In this document: one piece after another, positions 19,386-27,782 of the stretch
Layout: each line of letters begins with the position of its first letter
Position numbering within the stretch: the first letter of the stretch is position 1
Assembly (NCBI GenBank): GCA_012841535.1
Contig: DUUN01000812.1
Span: forward strand, 1 to 49,145
Direction of reading: 5' to 3'
DNA length: 49,145 nucleotides
From: Gallicola sp.
GTDB lineage: Bacteria > Bacillota > Clostridia > Tissierellales > Peptoniphilaceae
The notes under the pieces: generated by a model
What the model was told of the DNA's origin: nothing
Databases searched by the model: none
What the model saw: only the letters and a program-made list of their open reading frames with translations
Position numbers and translations under genes: made by a program

Positions 19386-20852
19386 TTAAAAATCCTTTGG
19401 TTTTCTTTTTTGATTTTTTTCACCTTGTTTTTCAAAAAATAGTTTATTATTCTCTTTCTCAAACTTATCAAGTTTCTTAAGCTTCCTATTTTTCTTATAA
19501 TGGGAAAATACATCTTTGGTCTCTTTAGATTTTTTAATGGTTGTTCCTAATCCCTCTAAGGTATTAACACCAACATTTTCATCCTCTCTATCATTAGTTG
19601 ATTTTCTAATGATTTCTAAACTTCCAAGAATTCCTTTTGAAGCAATACTTTTTACAGTATCTTTGCTTTTATAATCTTCACTAAAAAATTTCTTATATTT
19701 ACCATCTTGGCTTTGATCCTCTTCAAAACCTAATTTACTTTTAAGTTTTTTTCTCTTTTTATCAATCTTCTTTTGTTTTGTATTTAGAAGTTCATCCTTT
19801 CCCAATATAGGATTGTCTTCATCAACTGGTTTTCCATTCAAAACTTTAAAAGAACTTCCCTGTTTTGACTCACTATTATCTATTTTAGAGTCAATTTTTA
19901 TTTCATTTACTACTTTGATATTTTCTGCATCTTTCCTATCTTCAAGTGTTTCTTTTAAATTGACTTCTTCTCGTTTGTAGTATTTCTTTTGCTTATTTTC
20001 TTGTCTTTTCTCTTTTAAATTTTCAACAGGATTGTAGCTCTTATCTACAAAGGGATGTTCAGAATCTTCATGAGCTTTATCTGCATCGTTTATAGTTTTG
20101 GAATTTGATTTAGTTTCTTCTACCCCGACTCTTTTAGAAAACTTCATAGCTTGTTTTTGCTTTAATCTAATAGATTTAGGTTTCCTGTTATTAAAAACAA
20201 CAGACTCCTTTGAATTTTGATTTAAATAATTATCTTCTTCATAGTTTCTCTTAAAATTATCTTTAGAATTCAAATTCTCTTTCTGTATTTCCTTGTAGTC
20301 AAGATCTTCCCTAGACTCTACTTTAAAATCCTCTATTTGTGAGCTTACTGAATATCTTTCATTTTCAATTGGATTTTGATTGTCAAAATTACTTATCTCT
20401 GAATATATTCTCTGCTGACTTTTTTTGTCTGTAGCACCATGTTCCATATGCTTATTTTCATCCCTATTAAATTCATAATCTGAATCTCCATAGTTTCTTT
20501 CTGATTCATTGGAATTCAAATTCTCAAAATGATTGTTAACTTCAAGTGACTGTTCATTTATTGATTGATCTACATAAAATTCTGTCCCAGTTTGATTAGA
20601 GTTTTGAACTAGAGAAGAGTCTTGGGTATCTCTCATCTGTCTTTGTAGTCTTTTATTCTTAGATACTGATTGCTCTACTTTTTCTACTTGGTTCTCTTTT
20701 AGATCCTTTCTTAAATTTCCTATATCTATATCTTGAATTTTTTGAGAAATACTTTTAGAAGTTCCCTGTGATAAGTTTTCTTCTACCAACCCATCTCTAG
20801 TCACCTTCTGAACTACTTTATCCTTAGACTTTAGTTTTTTTCTTTTAGCCAA
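19386..20852 (-). CDS. Long disordered N-terminal part of the CD1108-type hydrolase (split by -1 shift)
   Basis: The frame is open from 20882, but the TTG at 20852 is the better start because it has AAAGGAGG with about 6 bases spacing; the 20882 TTG lies upstream of that SD. The product begins MAKRKKLKSKDK and is almost wholly charged and polar (Lys, Glu, Asn, Ser), without folded domains or membrane segments. Near the end it shows 'DENVGVNTLEGLG' and basic coils, as in the cytoplasmic N-terminal half of CD1108 proteins. It stops at TAA 19388-19386, while the -1 frame continues into the membrane anchor and hydrolase. I take it as the N-terminal half of one protein, joined by frameshifting or broken by an indel. 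Confidence 0.65.
   Translation of the reverse strand: MAKRKKLKSKDKVVQKVTRDGLVEENLSQGTSKSISQKIQDIDIGNLRKDLKENQVEKVEQSVSKNKRLQRQMRDTQDSSLVQNSNQTGTEFYVDQSINEQSLEVNNHFENLNSNESERNYGDSDYEFNRDENKHMEHGATDKKSQQRIYSEISNFDNQNPIENERYSVSSQIEDFKVESREDLDYKEIQKENLNSKDNFKRNYEEDNYLNQNSKESVVFNNRKPKSIRLKQKQAMKFSKRVGVEETKSNSKTINDADKAHEDSEHPFVDKSYNPVENLKEKRQENKQKKYYKREEVNLKETLEDRKDAENIKVVNEIKIDSKIDNSESKQGSSFKVLNGKPVDEDNPILGKDELLNTKQKKIDKKRKKLKSKLGFEEDQSQDGKYKKFFSEDYKSKDTVKSIASKGILGSLEIIRKSTNDREDENVGVNTLEGLGTTIKKSKETKDVFSHYKKNRKLKKLDKFEKENNKLFFEKQGEKNQKRKPKDF
19413..19419 (-). other. Slippery heptamer A AAA AAT: candidate -1 frameshift site or A-tract indel
   Basis: In the phase of the upstream gene the mRNA reads GAA AAA AAT CAA, so A-AAA-AAT fits the X-XXY-YYZ pattern of -1 slippage. 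A -1 shift here enters exactly the frame that runs open into the hydrolase (next codons TCA AAA AAG AAA ACC). The A7 tract (19420-19414) is also a typical place for a one-base indel or sequencing error. No clear downstream stimulatory hairpin was found by eye. Confidence 0.5.
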
Positions 20853-20882
20853 ATTACCCCTCCTTTCTTTTTTATTTTTCAA

Positions 20883-20916
20883 ATAAAAAACCGCCTCTTT
20901 TATTTAAGAGACGGTT
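20883..20916 (-). terminator. Rho-independent terminator after the Cys-rich orphan gene
   Basis: On the minus strand AACCGTCTCTT and AAGAGGCGGTT form an 11-bp stem (one G-T wobble) with a 6-base loop, followed by a T-run. It would stop transcripts from the orphan gene and from virB4 before they reach the hydrolase gene, so a separate promoter is needed for the latter. Confidence 0.85.
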
Positions 20917-20971
20917 ACTACGATTAAAATTATTAATCTTCAATATAAAGTTTCATTAATATGCGTAACAA

Positions 20972-21418
20972 CTATTTTTGTTCGGATAAATATTTATTCA
21001 CTTCTTCTTCATTTAACTTTCTAATCTGAGTATTTGAAAATTCTTTATACTCTTTTTGCTGAAATATTGGTTGCAATAAATCACAGCTTTTATCTTTGTT
21101 TTTTAATAAATACTTCTTTAAATCTTCGACACTTGGAAAAACTTTATAAGACTTTCTCCCTGTTTTAGAGACAATTTCATATATTCCACAATTTTTCCCT
21201 TCTGTCACATCTGCTGTTCTTAAATATAGTACTGCTATTTCTAAAGATTTAAATGGGAAATTCCATCGTTGTAGACCTCTTTTTTCATCCTTGCCTATAC
21301 AAATACATCTACCACAAGTTCCACAAATATATTGTTCATGATTTTCAAGACAATCTTTCCCATTTAATAAAGGGGTTATCCTTGGATATTCACTATAACA
21401 CTCAACACAAGTATTCAT
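20972..21418 (-). CDS. Cys-rich (zinc-ribbon-like) orphan protein, 148 aa
   Basis: Not recognised beyond its cysteine pattern. The N-terminal 50 residues hold 'CVECYSEYP' and 'CGTCGRCICIG', suggesting one or two structural zinc sites. A second part reads 'LEIAVLYLRTADVTEGKNC', 'GIYEIVSKTGRKSYKVF' and 'VEDLKKYLLKNK', which looks like a small mixed alpha/beta domain. The C-terminal 30 residues are charged helix. It has its own promoter (21450-21477) and a strong terminator, unlike the surrounding transfer genes. That indicates a single-gene cassette inserted between virB4 and the cell-wall hydrolase. A regulatory or host-interaction role is possible but unsupported. Confidence 0.65.
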   Translation of the reverse strand: MNTCVECYSEYPRITPLLNGKDCLENHEQYICGTCGRCICIGKDEKRGLQRWNFPFKSLEIAVLYLRTADVTEGKNCGIYEIVSKTGRKSYKVFPSVEDLKKYLLKNKDKSCDLLQPIFQQKEYKEFSNTQIRKLNEEEVNKYLSEQK

Positions 21419-21449
21419 TAATCATCACTCCATTTCAGCTTATATTTCT

Positions 21450-21477
21450 AGTGTAACATCAACAACTGTCTAGTCAA
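21450..21477 (-). promoter_or_regulatory. Candidate sigma-A promoter of the Cys-rich orphan gene
   Basis: On the minus strand TTGACT (21477-21472), 16 bases, TACACT (21455-21450). It lies in the 61-base gap after virB4 and points at the orphan gene, with the start expected near 21443. Confidence 0.5.
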
Positions 21478-21479
21478 TA

Positions 21480-23918
21480 TTAATTAGATTTCACTTCCTC
21501 CGGTTTCGTTGTCATTACTTGATATAATAATGTATCCTTAGGAAATTTATCTACAAAGGGAATAATCACATTACCATAAAATAACAACCCCTCTCCTTCA
21601 TTTGAATTAGTTACATAGGACAGTTGATGAGGTGATATATTAAGTTGTTTTGCAAGAATTTGTCTGTCTCCTGGTGCTTGATTTAACATGTAAATAAAAT
21701 CACTATTCTCAAATATGTTTTCTATCTCCCTAGATGAGAGTAAGTCCTTAATATTTTGAGTGATGCCTGTAGGCATTCCACCCAATTTACGAAACCTCTT
21801 CCAAATTTCTACTGAATAAGCTGCTGTCTGCTCCTCTTTCAATAGAAGGTGGAATTCATCTACATAATATCTCGTATTTCTCTTTTCAGAACGATTTATA
21901 GTAACTCTATTCCACACTTGATCCTGTACTATTAGCATTCCAATCTTTTTTAATTGCTTGCCTAGCTCCTTAATGTCATAACATACCAGTCGATTATTCA
22001 CATCTACATTTGTCTGATGGTTAAATACATTTAAAGAACCAAGTACATATATTTCTATTGCCGTTGCCAACCTTTGAGCTTCCGGCTCCACTTGTTTACG
22101 CAGCAAATTATATAAATCTTCTAAAATCGGCATATTTTCAATTCTTGGATCTACTAAAAAATCCTGATACACAAGTCTAACGCAACGGTCTATTATTGTT
22201 TTTTCAACCGGCTCTAGTCCTTGCTTTCCTCCTACAATTAATTCACATAATGAAAGAATAAAATCCGACTTTAAGGACAGCGGATTTTCATCATCTGAAT
22301 AATCTAAATTTAAATCCATTGGATTGATATATTGTGTTGAAGTTGGAGAAATTTTAATAACTTGTCCTTTTAACTTATCTACTAAGGGATAGTACTCTGC
22401 CTCCGGATCACAGACAATAATATCATCTTCCGTAATTAAAAAGGCATTTGTGATTTCCCTCTTAGCTGAAAAGGACTTTCCGGATCCTGGAGTACCTAGA
22501 ATCAATCCATTAGGGTTTTTAAGCTTCTTTCTATCTACCATAATCATATTATTTGAAAGTGCATTTAAACCATAATATAGAGACTCTCCATCCATAAATA
22601 GCTCTTGGGTTGTAAATGGTACAAATATTGCAGTTGAACTTGTTGTAAGTCCTCGCTCTATTTCTATTTGATTTTCTCCTAAGGGAAGTGATGAAATCAA
22701 AGCCTGTTCTTGCTGATAGTCCAATCTCCTTAGTTGACAATTATACTTTTGTGCAATACCTGAAGCTTGGAAAATAATATTTTCCAGTTTTTGTTTTTTT
22801 ATGGCTGTATTTAAAATTATGATGGTAACCAAAAACATCCTCTCATTTCTGGATTGTAAATCTTCCAGTAGTGACTTGGCTTCATGCCCAAAAGTTGCAA
22901 GATCCGACGGAATAATATCCATATCATATCCCGCTCTTACTGCTTTCTTCTGTTCTTCTATTTTCATCTTGTCTAAATCTGTAATCTTTCTCTTTACATT
23001 CTTAATTGCTACCGATTGGTCTAGTGATTGAATATGAAAATTGACTATAATATCATTTTCCATATCTAAAAAATCAGCAAGCATTCTATCTGTTAACTCC
23101 GGTGCAAGTATTTGTAAAAAAGAAGCTGCTCCATACGTATTTCCAATTTTCAAACTTCTTGGATCTTGAAAGTTAAAAGATGTAGGAGCAATTATATCCT
23201 TTGTACTCATGCCCCCTCTTTTAACTAAATTCCAATCATAGTCTATTTTTTCATTAGTATCATGATTTAAGATGCGATGAAGCAATTCCAACCTCTCTTT
23301 TCCATTCAAACTAAACGCTTTTACTCCCATTACTTTAAAGTTATTTAAAATATCACTTTCTATTCTTTCTAGTCTTGGCTTTGCCAACTTGATATTATCA
23401 GCTTCAATTCCAAATGTAATATACTTCGTTTTCAATAGTCCATTATTTCCCTTCGCTAATTGATTTTTTAGCATGTCGGAATACTCTTTTCTTATATCAT
23501 TAAAATTATCTTCTTGTTCTTCTATATGGATATTCTCCAACATCTCTTCTCCTTTCCCTGTCTGATTTAAGAAAGTCAGCTGTACAGAGATGGAAGAATC
23601 AAAATAGTTTAGAAAATCACAGTAGTTTTCAAATATTAATGACTTGTCTTCGTTTTGAGCTAACAAATAATTGATATCGAAGAATTGAATTGTCTTGGTA
23701 AACTTATGATCACTTATTTGACAAATCCCATCTGGAAGCATTCTCTTATAGGAAATAGTTTCTTGTGCTGTATGGGGAATATCACTTCTCTTTTGCTTTT
23801 TTTTACTTTTTCCCCTTTTCTTATTAACTGTTTTTAAATCTTTCCTATTCTCCTTAAAGACTCTTTTATTTTGTTCTAACTTCTTTTGTTGCCTTTTTTG
23901 CTGTTGGTTTAACGTCAT
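21480..23918 (-). CDS. virB4: VirB4/TraE-type conjugation ATPase, 812 aa
   Basis: The main energy-supplying ATPase of the type IV secretion channel, at the cytoplasmic membrane. After a basic N-terminus (1-45, many Lys/Gln) it has the CagE/VirB4 N-terminal domain. The RecA-like C-terminal domain carries Walker A 'GTPGSGKSFSAKREI' (about 476), 'VCDPEAEYYPLV' and Walker B 'TRYYVDEFHLLL' (about 686), followed by 'PTGITQNIKDLL' and 'LNQAPGDRQIL' typical of the family. Its length is normal for Gram-positive VirB4. Its first 53 bases overlap the end of the PrgI-like gene, so the two are coupled. The full frame is intact. Confidence 0.95.
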   Translation of the reverse strand: MTLNQQQKRQQKKLEQNKRVFKENRKDLKTVNKKRGKSKKKQKRSDIPHTAQETISYKRMLPDGICQISDHKFTKTIQFFDINYLLAQNEDKSLIFENYCDFLNYFDSSISVQLTFLNQTGKGEEMLENIHIEEQEDNFNDIRKEYSDMLKNQLAKGNNGLLKTKYITFGIEADNIKLAKPRLERIESDILNNFKVMGVKAFSLNGKERLELLHRILNHDTNEKIDYDWNLVKRGGMSTKDIIAPTSFNFQDPRSLKIGNTYGAASFLQILAPELTDRMLADFLDMENDIIVNFHIQSLDQSVAIKNVKRKITDLDKMKIEEQKKAVRAGYDMDIIPSDLATFGHEAKSLLEDLQSRNERMFLVTIIILNTAIKKQKLENIIFQASGIAQKYNCQLRRLDYQQEQALISSLPLGENQIEIERGLTTSSTAIFVPFTTQELFMDGESLYYGLNALSNNMIMVDRKKLKNPNGLILGTPGSGKSFSAKREITNAFLITEDDIIVCDPEAEYYPLVDKLKGQVIKISPTSTQYINPMDLNLDYSDDENPLSLKSDFILSLCELIVGGKQGLEPVEKTIIDRCVRLVYQDFLVDPRIENMPILEDLYNLLRKQVEPEAQRLATAIEIYVLGSLNVFNHQTNVDVNNRLVCYDIKELGKQLKKIGMLIVQDQVWNRVTINRSEKRNTRYYVDEFHLLLKEEQTAAYSVEIWKRFRKLGGMPTGITQNIKDLLSSREIENIFENSDFIYMLNQAPGDRQILAKQLNISPHQLSYVTNSNEGEGLLFYGNVIIPFVDKFPKDTLLYQVMTTKPEEVKSN

Positions 23919-24258
23919 ATTTCACCTTCCCTTCTGTAGTTCCTAGCACTTTATACATATTTTGTGTTTTGTAAACTCTAATTTTGGGATATTTAAACTT
24001 TTGTCGAATGACGTATTTGGCGTATTTTTCTAAAGGTATCCCATCCCTCTCAAATATCCCTAAAAAGAAAAAGGGAAGAGCTATTAAGATTAAAATCATT
24101 AATGAAAGCTCATTCCCTAAAACTTCTCTAGTTCCTAGATATACTGGAATTGAGAGTATACCTCCCAGTGAAAAACATATTAATTGTCTCTTTGTAAGAT
24201 TTAATGCTACTTTAGTTTTTACTCGACTAAGATCTTTTGGTACTGGTACAAATGCCAT
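23866..24258 (-). CDS. PrgI-family conjugation membrane protein, 130 aa
   Basis: Small inner-membrane component of Gram-positive conjugation channels, VirB3-like in position. The family opening 'FVPVPKDLSRVKTKVALNLT' is present, then two hydrophobic helices (about 28-48 and 52-70), 'FERDGIPLEKYAKYVIRQK' and a basic tail. It starts one base inside the stop of the small membrane protein upstream (TAATG) and overlaps virB4 by 53 bases, giving a tightly coupled block. Confidence 0.9.
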   Translation of the reverse strand: MAFVPVPKDLSRVKTKVALNLTKRQLICFSLGGILSIPVYLGTREVLGNELSLMILILIALPFFFLGIFERDGIPLEKYAKYVIRQKFKYPKIRVYKTQNMYKVLGTTEGKVKYDVKPTAKKATKEVRTK

Positions 24259-24503
24259 TACTCAATCCCCTCATCTCTATTTTTTAATATTTTATATTTA
24301 AGTTTGGAAATGGAATCTCCCAACTTTTCAATTACTTCTTCATGATAAATAATTTCATCAATCATAGATTCTTGATTGTTTAAAATACTTTCATTTAAGT
24401 TTATCTGCCTAAGTTTTTCTCTATACTTAAAATAACCTATAGGTATCAGTGATAGACCAACACCTAAAACTATTAATCTCTTTTTATCTTTCTTTTTAAG
24501 CAT
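24258..24503 (-). CDS. Small single-pass membrane protein of the transfer operon, 81 aa
   Basis: One N-terminal transmembrane helix (about 8-26, 'RLIVLGVGLSLIPIGYF') after a Lys-rich start, then a charged helical domain. It sits between the VirB6-like and PrgI-like genes with a 14-base gap on one side and a one-base overlap on the other, so it is clearly part of the channel operon. I do not recognise a named family. Confidence 0.7.
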   Translation of the reverse strand: MLKKKDKKRLIVLGVGLSLIPIGYFKYREKLRQINLNESILNNQESMIDEIIYHEEVIEKLGDSISKLKYKILKNRDEGIE

Positions 24504-24517
24504 AATTCCTCCTTTTC

Positions 24518-25387
24518 TTAATGTCTATTCAATACTGATTTTGCAAGGGAACCTGTTTTAAACAAACTAAAACACAGTAAAACTGTATATGCTAACACCG
24601 AAAATATGCTAGCATGAATATTGTCGGTTACCGTTAGAGTCTTTACTAACACTGCATAAATTCCAACACAAACCATTATAAAAAAGGCTTGTATTGCCAA
24701 TGCAAAAAGACTTTTGAAGTAGTTTGTTCCAGTATGTCCCCATTCTTTATTTGCTAAGGTGGCCATAGGAATTGCGGCCACACTACTCACTAAATAGATT
24801 TCAATCATACGACCATATAAAATGACAGTAATTAAAATAGATAGAGCATCCATAGTAAAAGTTACTATTAAGGTTTCCATAGATATGAGAAATAGTTCAG
24901 CTATTTCTTTTTCTTCTAATCCTGCCATCATAGATTCAATACTCGAGGCTATGTCAATACTCGCCTCTGTAGATATTACTCCTGAAGCTTGATTTACCAT
25001 GTTTTGAGCTACATCAAATGTAGCCATGACTATATTCCAAGTATTTGTTACTATAACCACGGCAATATATGCTTTGAAGACCCATTTAAAAAACATCCAT
25101 GTGTCTACATCATGTAGATTGTTTCGATCAATTAACATAGAAATCAATTCATAACAGAGCACAAAGGTAATTACCAATCCCGCAATGGGGACAATGACAC
25201 TCTCCGATAGTGACTCTATCATGGAAAATATATCACCATCCCAACTTTGGGGAGACTTACCGACCTCTGAAGCAATCATTCCCACTTTTTCATTGACGTC
25301 GGTAAACATATTATTTAAATTGTTTTCTATCATTCCCAGTAATAACTCTTTAATCCATTCAGTGAGCTTATCCCAAAGCCCAAACAT
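24518..25387 (-). CDS. VirB6/TrbL-like polytopic membrane protein, 289 aa
   Basis: Expected to form part of the DNA-conducting channel in the membrane. An amphipathic N-terminus (about 1-50, 'LLGMIENNLNNMFTDV') is followed by at least five hydrophobic helices between about 65 and 280, for example 'VIVPIAGLVITFVLCYELI' and 'AYIAVVIVTNTWNIVMA'. The order between Maff2 and PrgI is the standard one. No soluble catalytic domain is present. It starts 4 bases after the Maff2 stop. Confidence 0.85.
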   Translation of the reverse strand: MFGLWDKLTEWIKELLLGMIENNLNNMFTDVNEKVGMIASEVGKSPQSWDGDIFSMIESLSESVIVPIAGLVITFVLCYELISMLIDRNNLHDVDTWMFFKWVFKAYIAVVIVTNTWNIVMATFDVAQNMVNQASGVISTEASIDIASSIESMMAGLEEKEIAELFLISMETLIVTFTMDALSILITVILYGRMIEIYLVSSVAAIPMATLANKEWGHTGTNYFKSLFALAIQAFFIMVCVGIYAVLVKTLTVTDNIHASIFSVLAYTVLLCFSLFKTGSLAKSVLNRH

Positions 25388-25391
25388 TCTT

Positions 25392-25607
25392 CTATCCTAA
25401 AACACTGGATAGTAGAGGAATTAAGTTAAGCCCGATTAGAACAACTCCTCCACCTGCCATTAGCTGTTTAATTCCTTGTGATTTTGCTCCAGGGTTATCA
25501 TTTCCATAACCTTCCAAGAGATTTATAACACCCCATGCTCCCAAACCCGCGCCTAATGCTGTTACAAGCGTCCCTAATGTTTCAATTGCACTTCCAAAAA
25601 ACTCCAT
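25392..25607 (-). CDS. Maff2-family small membrane protein, 71 aa
   Basis: A hydrophobic protein of the Maff2 family found between virD4 and virB6 in Tn1549-like elements; it resembles a VirB2-like pilin or channel subunit in size, but that role is unproven. It has two hydrophobic stretches ('TLGTLVTALGAGLGAWGVIN' and 'LMAGGGVVLIGLNLIPLL') separated by the family motif 'GYGNDNPGAKSQGIKQL'. It is now about 2.6 kb away from virD4 because of an inserted cassette, and a terminator lies just upstream of it. Confidence 0.9.
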   Translation of the reverse strand: MEFFGSAIETLGTLVTALGAGLGAWGVINLLEGYGNDNPGAKSQGIKQLMAGGGVVLIGLNLIPLLSSVLG

Positions 25608-25642
25608 ATTCTTCCTCCTTAATTTTATTTAATCTATATATA

Positions 25643-25693
25643 AAAAAGCAGAAGAACCATGTATATCACGTGCTATACATAGCCTTCTGCTTT
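25643..25693 (-). terminator. Rho-independent terminator closing the AraC/VOC cassette
   Basis: On the minus strand AAAGCAGAAG pairs with CTTCTGCTTT, with an inner stem ATGTATA / TATACAT, followed by a T-run. It is located between the cassette and Maff2. Confidence 0.8.
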
Positions 25694-25899
25694 GAAAACC
25701 TAACTTAATGAGTAATACGAATTAATAGTAGGTTTCATGCAATCAATTCTCTAAATCTTTGATTTAGTTAGAATTGTCTGCTGAATTGTTTTATTTAATT
25801 TAAATTCTATATTGTAGCTACTAATCCTTTATTTGGATTAGAAGCATATACTGATTTATCTACTTTATTTATATTAGTTTTCTTTCTCAAATATTGTCC
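25694..25899 (-). other. Gene-free stretch with two further hairpins
   Basis: No ORF is supported here. Two inverted repeats are visible besides the terminator: AATTCT..AAATC / GATTT..AGAATT around 25744-25776, and CTAATCC / GGATTAG around 25823-25842. Neither has a T-run. They could be part of a leader, a processing site or remnants of an insertion end. Confidence 0.4.
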
Positions 25900-26283
25900 T
25901 TATCCTTGCGTAAATGTAAGAACATAACCATTATTATCTTCTATTGCAAACTCACTTGTTCCATAAAAAGTTTTATGCATTTCTTTCAAAATCTCATGTT
26001 TTTCTTTTAATTTTAAATACAGTTTTTCTATATCTTCAACTTGAATATATAGGCTAATTGAAGGTTGCACTTTTTCATTTGTTAAAGTTGGATATTCTTC
26101 TATAAAATTTCTTCTTTCTTGCACCATTAAATTCAATTTATCTTTCTCAAGTATGGCAAATTGCAGACCTCCATCTTTATTAGGTACAGATTGCAAAATA
26201 TTAAATTCTAATATTTCATTATAAAACTTGATGGTTTCACTTACATTCTCAACCATAAGATTTGGTGTCATATTCATATACAT
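25900..26283 (-). CDS. VOC-superfamily (glyoxalase/bleomycin-resistance-like) protein, 127 aa
   Basis: One complete vicinal-oxygen-chelate unit: 'NMTPNLMVENVSETIKFYNE' opening, 'LQFAILEKDKLNLMVQE' and 'PSISLYIQVEDIEKLYLKLK' central strands, closing 'EFAIEDNNGYVLTFTQ'. A conserved Glu in the last strands fits metal or ligand binding. Such single-unit proteins are glyoxalases, fosfomycin/bleomycin-type resistance proteins or binding proteins; the substrate cannot be told. It is the last gene of the cassette downstream of the AraC regulator, with a terminator behind it. Confidence 0.8.
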   Translation of the reverse strand: MYMNMTPNLMVENVSETIKFYNEILEFNILQSVPNKDGGLQFAILEKDKLNLMVQERRNFIEEYPTLTNEKVQPSISLYIQVEDIEKLYLKLKEKHEILKEMHKTFYGTSEFAIEDNNGYVLTFTQG

Positions 26284-26345
26284 ATTTAACTCCTCCTTTT
26301 ACTCTATTTTACTAAGGAAAGATAATTATGTATTGGAAAAATACG

Positions 26346-27116
26346 TCATCTTTGATATATATTTATTAACTCTAAAGGTGTAATACCTATATTTTTTTTG
26401 AAGTCGTTAATAAAATGTGATTGATCATAATAGGATGTGTCATTTGCAAAATTATTATTCGTCAACAAGTCCTTTAAGCATTTTTGAAATCTAATGATTG
26501 ACAAAACTTTTTTAGGAGAAAGTCCAAATTGAGTTTTAAAAATTCTTTGACATTGTCTAGGGCTTAAATGTAACATTCTATATACTTCATTTGCCTCTAT
26601 AGGAAGTTGAACTAACAATTTATTAAATAGTCGGGTATATTCATTAGGCTTTTTATCACCAATCATTTTCTTTATATAGCTGATTAAAAAATCTTTTGCT
26701 TCTTCAAAAGTTAGGTTGAAAAAATAGTTATCATCAAAGCTTGGATCAAAATTATTAATTGGCAAAAATTCATCCATGAATTTATTTGCTGAAATCCCAG
26801 TCAATTGTTTCAATGCTCCCGGCATAAATCTAACACCAATAAATCGATTTGGCAAATAAATAGGAAAATTAAAATTTGTATTCTCCATACCTGAAAAACC
26901 TATGGTTTTACTATCAAAATCAACTACTAAGTCAGTGCATCCATCTGCAATAATTATATTGTCTACTTGTTTTTGCTCTTGAGTCAAAGGAATCATTTCC
27001 CAAAAACAAATTACAAAATCACTTAACTCCTTAAACGTTGTTTCTTCATATTTAATATGTTTTAAAAATTCTTTACTAAGAATATATGGTATTTGAATTG
27101 GATAGTACATAGTCAC
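26346..27116 (-). CDS. AraC-family transcriptional regulator, 256 aa
   Basis: The N-terminal ~150 residues resemble the DUF6597-type sensor found in AraC regulators ('DVDNIIIADGCTDLVVDF' pattern: 'IIADGCTDLVVDFDSK', 'RFIGVRFMPGALKQL'). The C-terminal ~85 residues carry the double helix-turn-helix: 'MLHLSPRQCQRIFKTQFGLS', 'RFQKCLKDL', then a second motif 'SYYDQSHFINDFKKNIGITP'. It lies between the metallo-hydrolase and VOC genes on the same strand, so it probably controls this cassette. The ligand is unknown. Confidence 0.85.
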   Translation of the reverse strand: MTMYYPIQIPYILSKEFLKHIKYEETTFKELSDFVICFWEMIPLTQEQKQVDNIIIADGCTDLVVDFDSKTIGFSGMENTNFNFPIYLPNRFIGVRFMPGALKQLTGISANKFMDEFLPINNFDPSFDDNYFFNLTFEEAKDFLISYIKKMIGDKKPNEYTRLFNKLLVQLPIEANEVYRMLHLSPRQCQRIFKTQFGLSPKKVLSIIRFQKCLKDLLTNNNFANDTSYYDQSHFINDFKKNIGITPLELINIYQR

Positions 27117-27161
27117 CTCATTGTTAACATAATCTGAATTTATTTTATAAATAATAATTTT

Positions 27162-27782
27162 CTAGAATGAGATTTCATTTATTGAGTTAATATCCTTGAT
27201 ATTATCTTCTTTTGCATGAGCATAATATGCTAATTTTACATTATAGCTAAGTATTTTATTCCAACTTTTTATTACCATGTCATCATAAGCAACTGCTATT
27301 TGAATCGGATATAAATCTCCAACAATTGCTGCTTCATTATCTATAATTACAGATATGCTATCATCACTATGCCCTGGCGTATGGATAATTTCTCCATCTA
27401 TACCAACCGTCTTTAATATTTCTCGACTTTCTTTACAAGTAATGATTTTTGCTAAATCTTCATTAATCGGTTTGAAATTATCATTTTTATTTTTAGATAA
27501 ATATTCATCTGAAAAATGAATATAATCAATTTGCTTATCAATTACTAATAATTCTATTCCTAGATCTACTAGATCTTGTGCAATTCCCATATGATCAGGA
27601 TGATAATGTGTAATTAATAAATACTTAATATCAGAAACTTGCAATCCCATTTCTTTAATAGCTTTAAAGAAATTCTGTAATGTTCCTGCCCAATCTGTAT
27701 CAACTAAGATTGATCCTTTCTTACTTTTTATTATATATGTTCTGGTATTTCCATATTTTAATTCATTAATCATGTTTATCAC
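27162..27782 (-). CDS. Metallo-beta-lactamase-fold hydrolase, 206 aa
   Basis: The metal-binding motif 'THYHPDH' (H59, H61, D63, H64) follows the usual strands, with 'HTPGHSDDS' and 'VGDLYP' supplying the third His and bridging Asp. The family includes thioesterases, lactonases and glyoxalase II enzymes; true beta-lactamase activity is unlikely without a signal peptide. The start overlaps the end of the membrane-protein gene by 17 bases, so these two are coupled and may act together. A lactone- or thioester-cleaving role is inference. Confidence 0.85.
   Translation of the reverse strand: MINMINELKYGNTRTYIIKSKKGSILVDTDWAGTLQNFFKAIKEMGLQVSDIKYLLITHYHPDHMGIAQDLVDLGIELLVIDKQIDYIHFSDEYLSKNKNDNFKPINEDLAKIITCKESREILKTVGIDGEIIHTPGHSDDSISVIIDNEAAIVGDLYPIQIAVAYDDMVIKSWNKILSYNVKLAYYAHAKEDNIKDINSINEISF

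Noticed and set aside
20853..20882. TTG 20882 as start of the disordered hydrolase N-terminus
   Set aside because: It lies upstream of the AAAGGAGG that serves TTG 20852; the first ten codons are the SD region read through.
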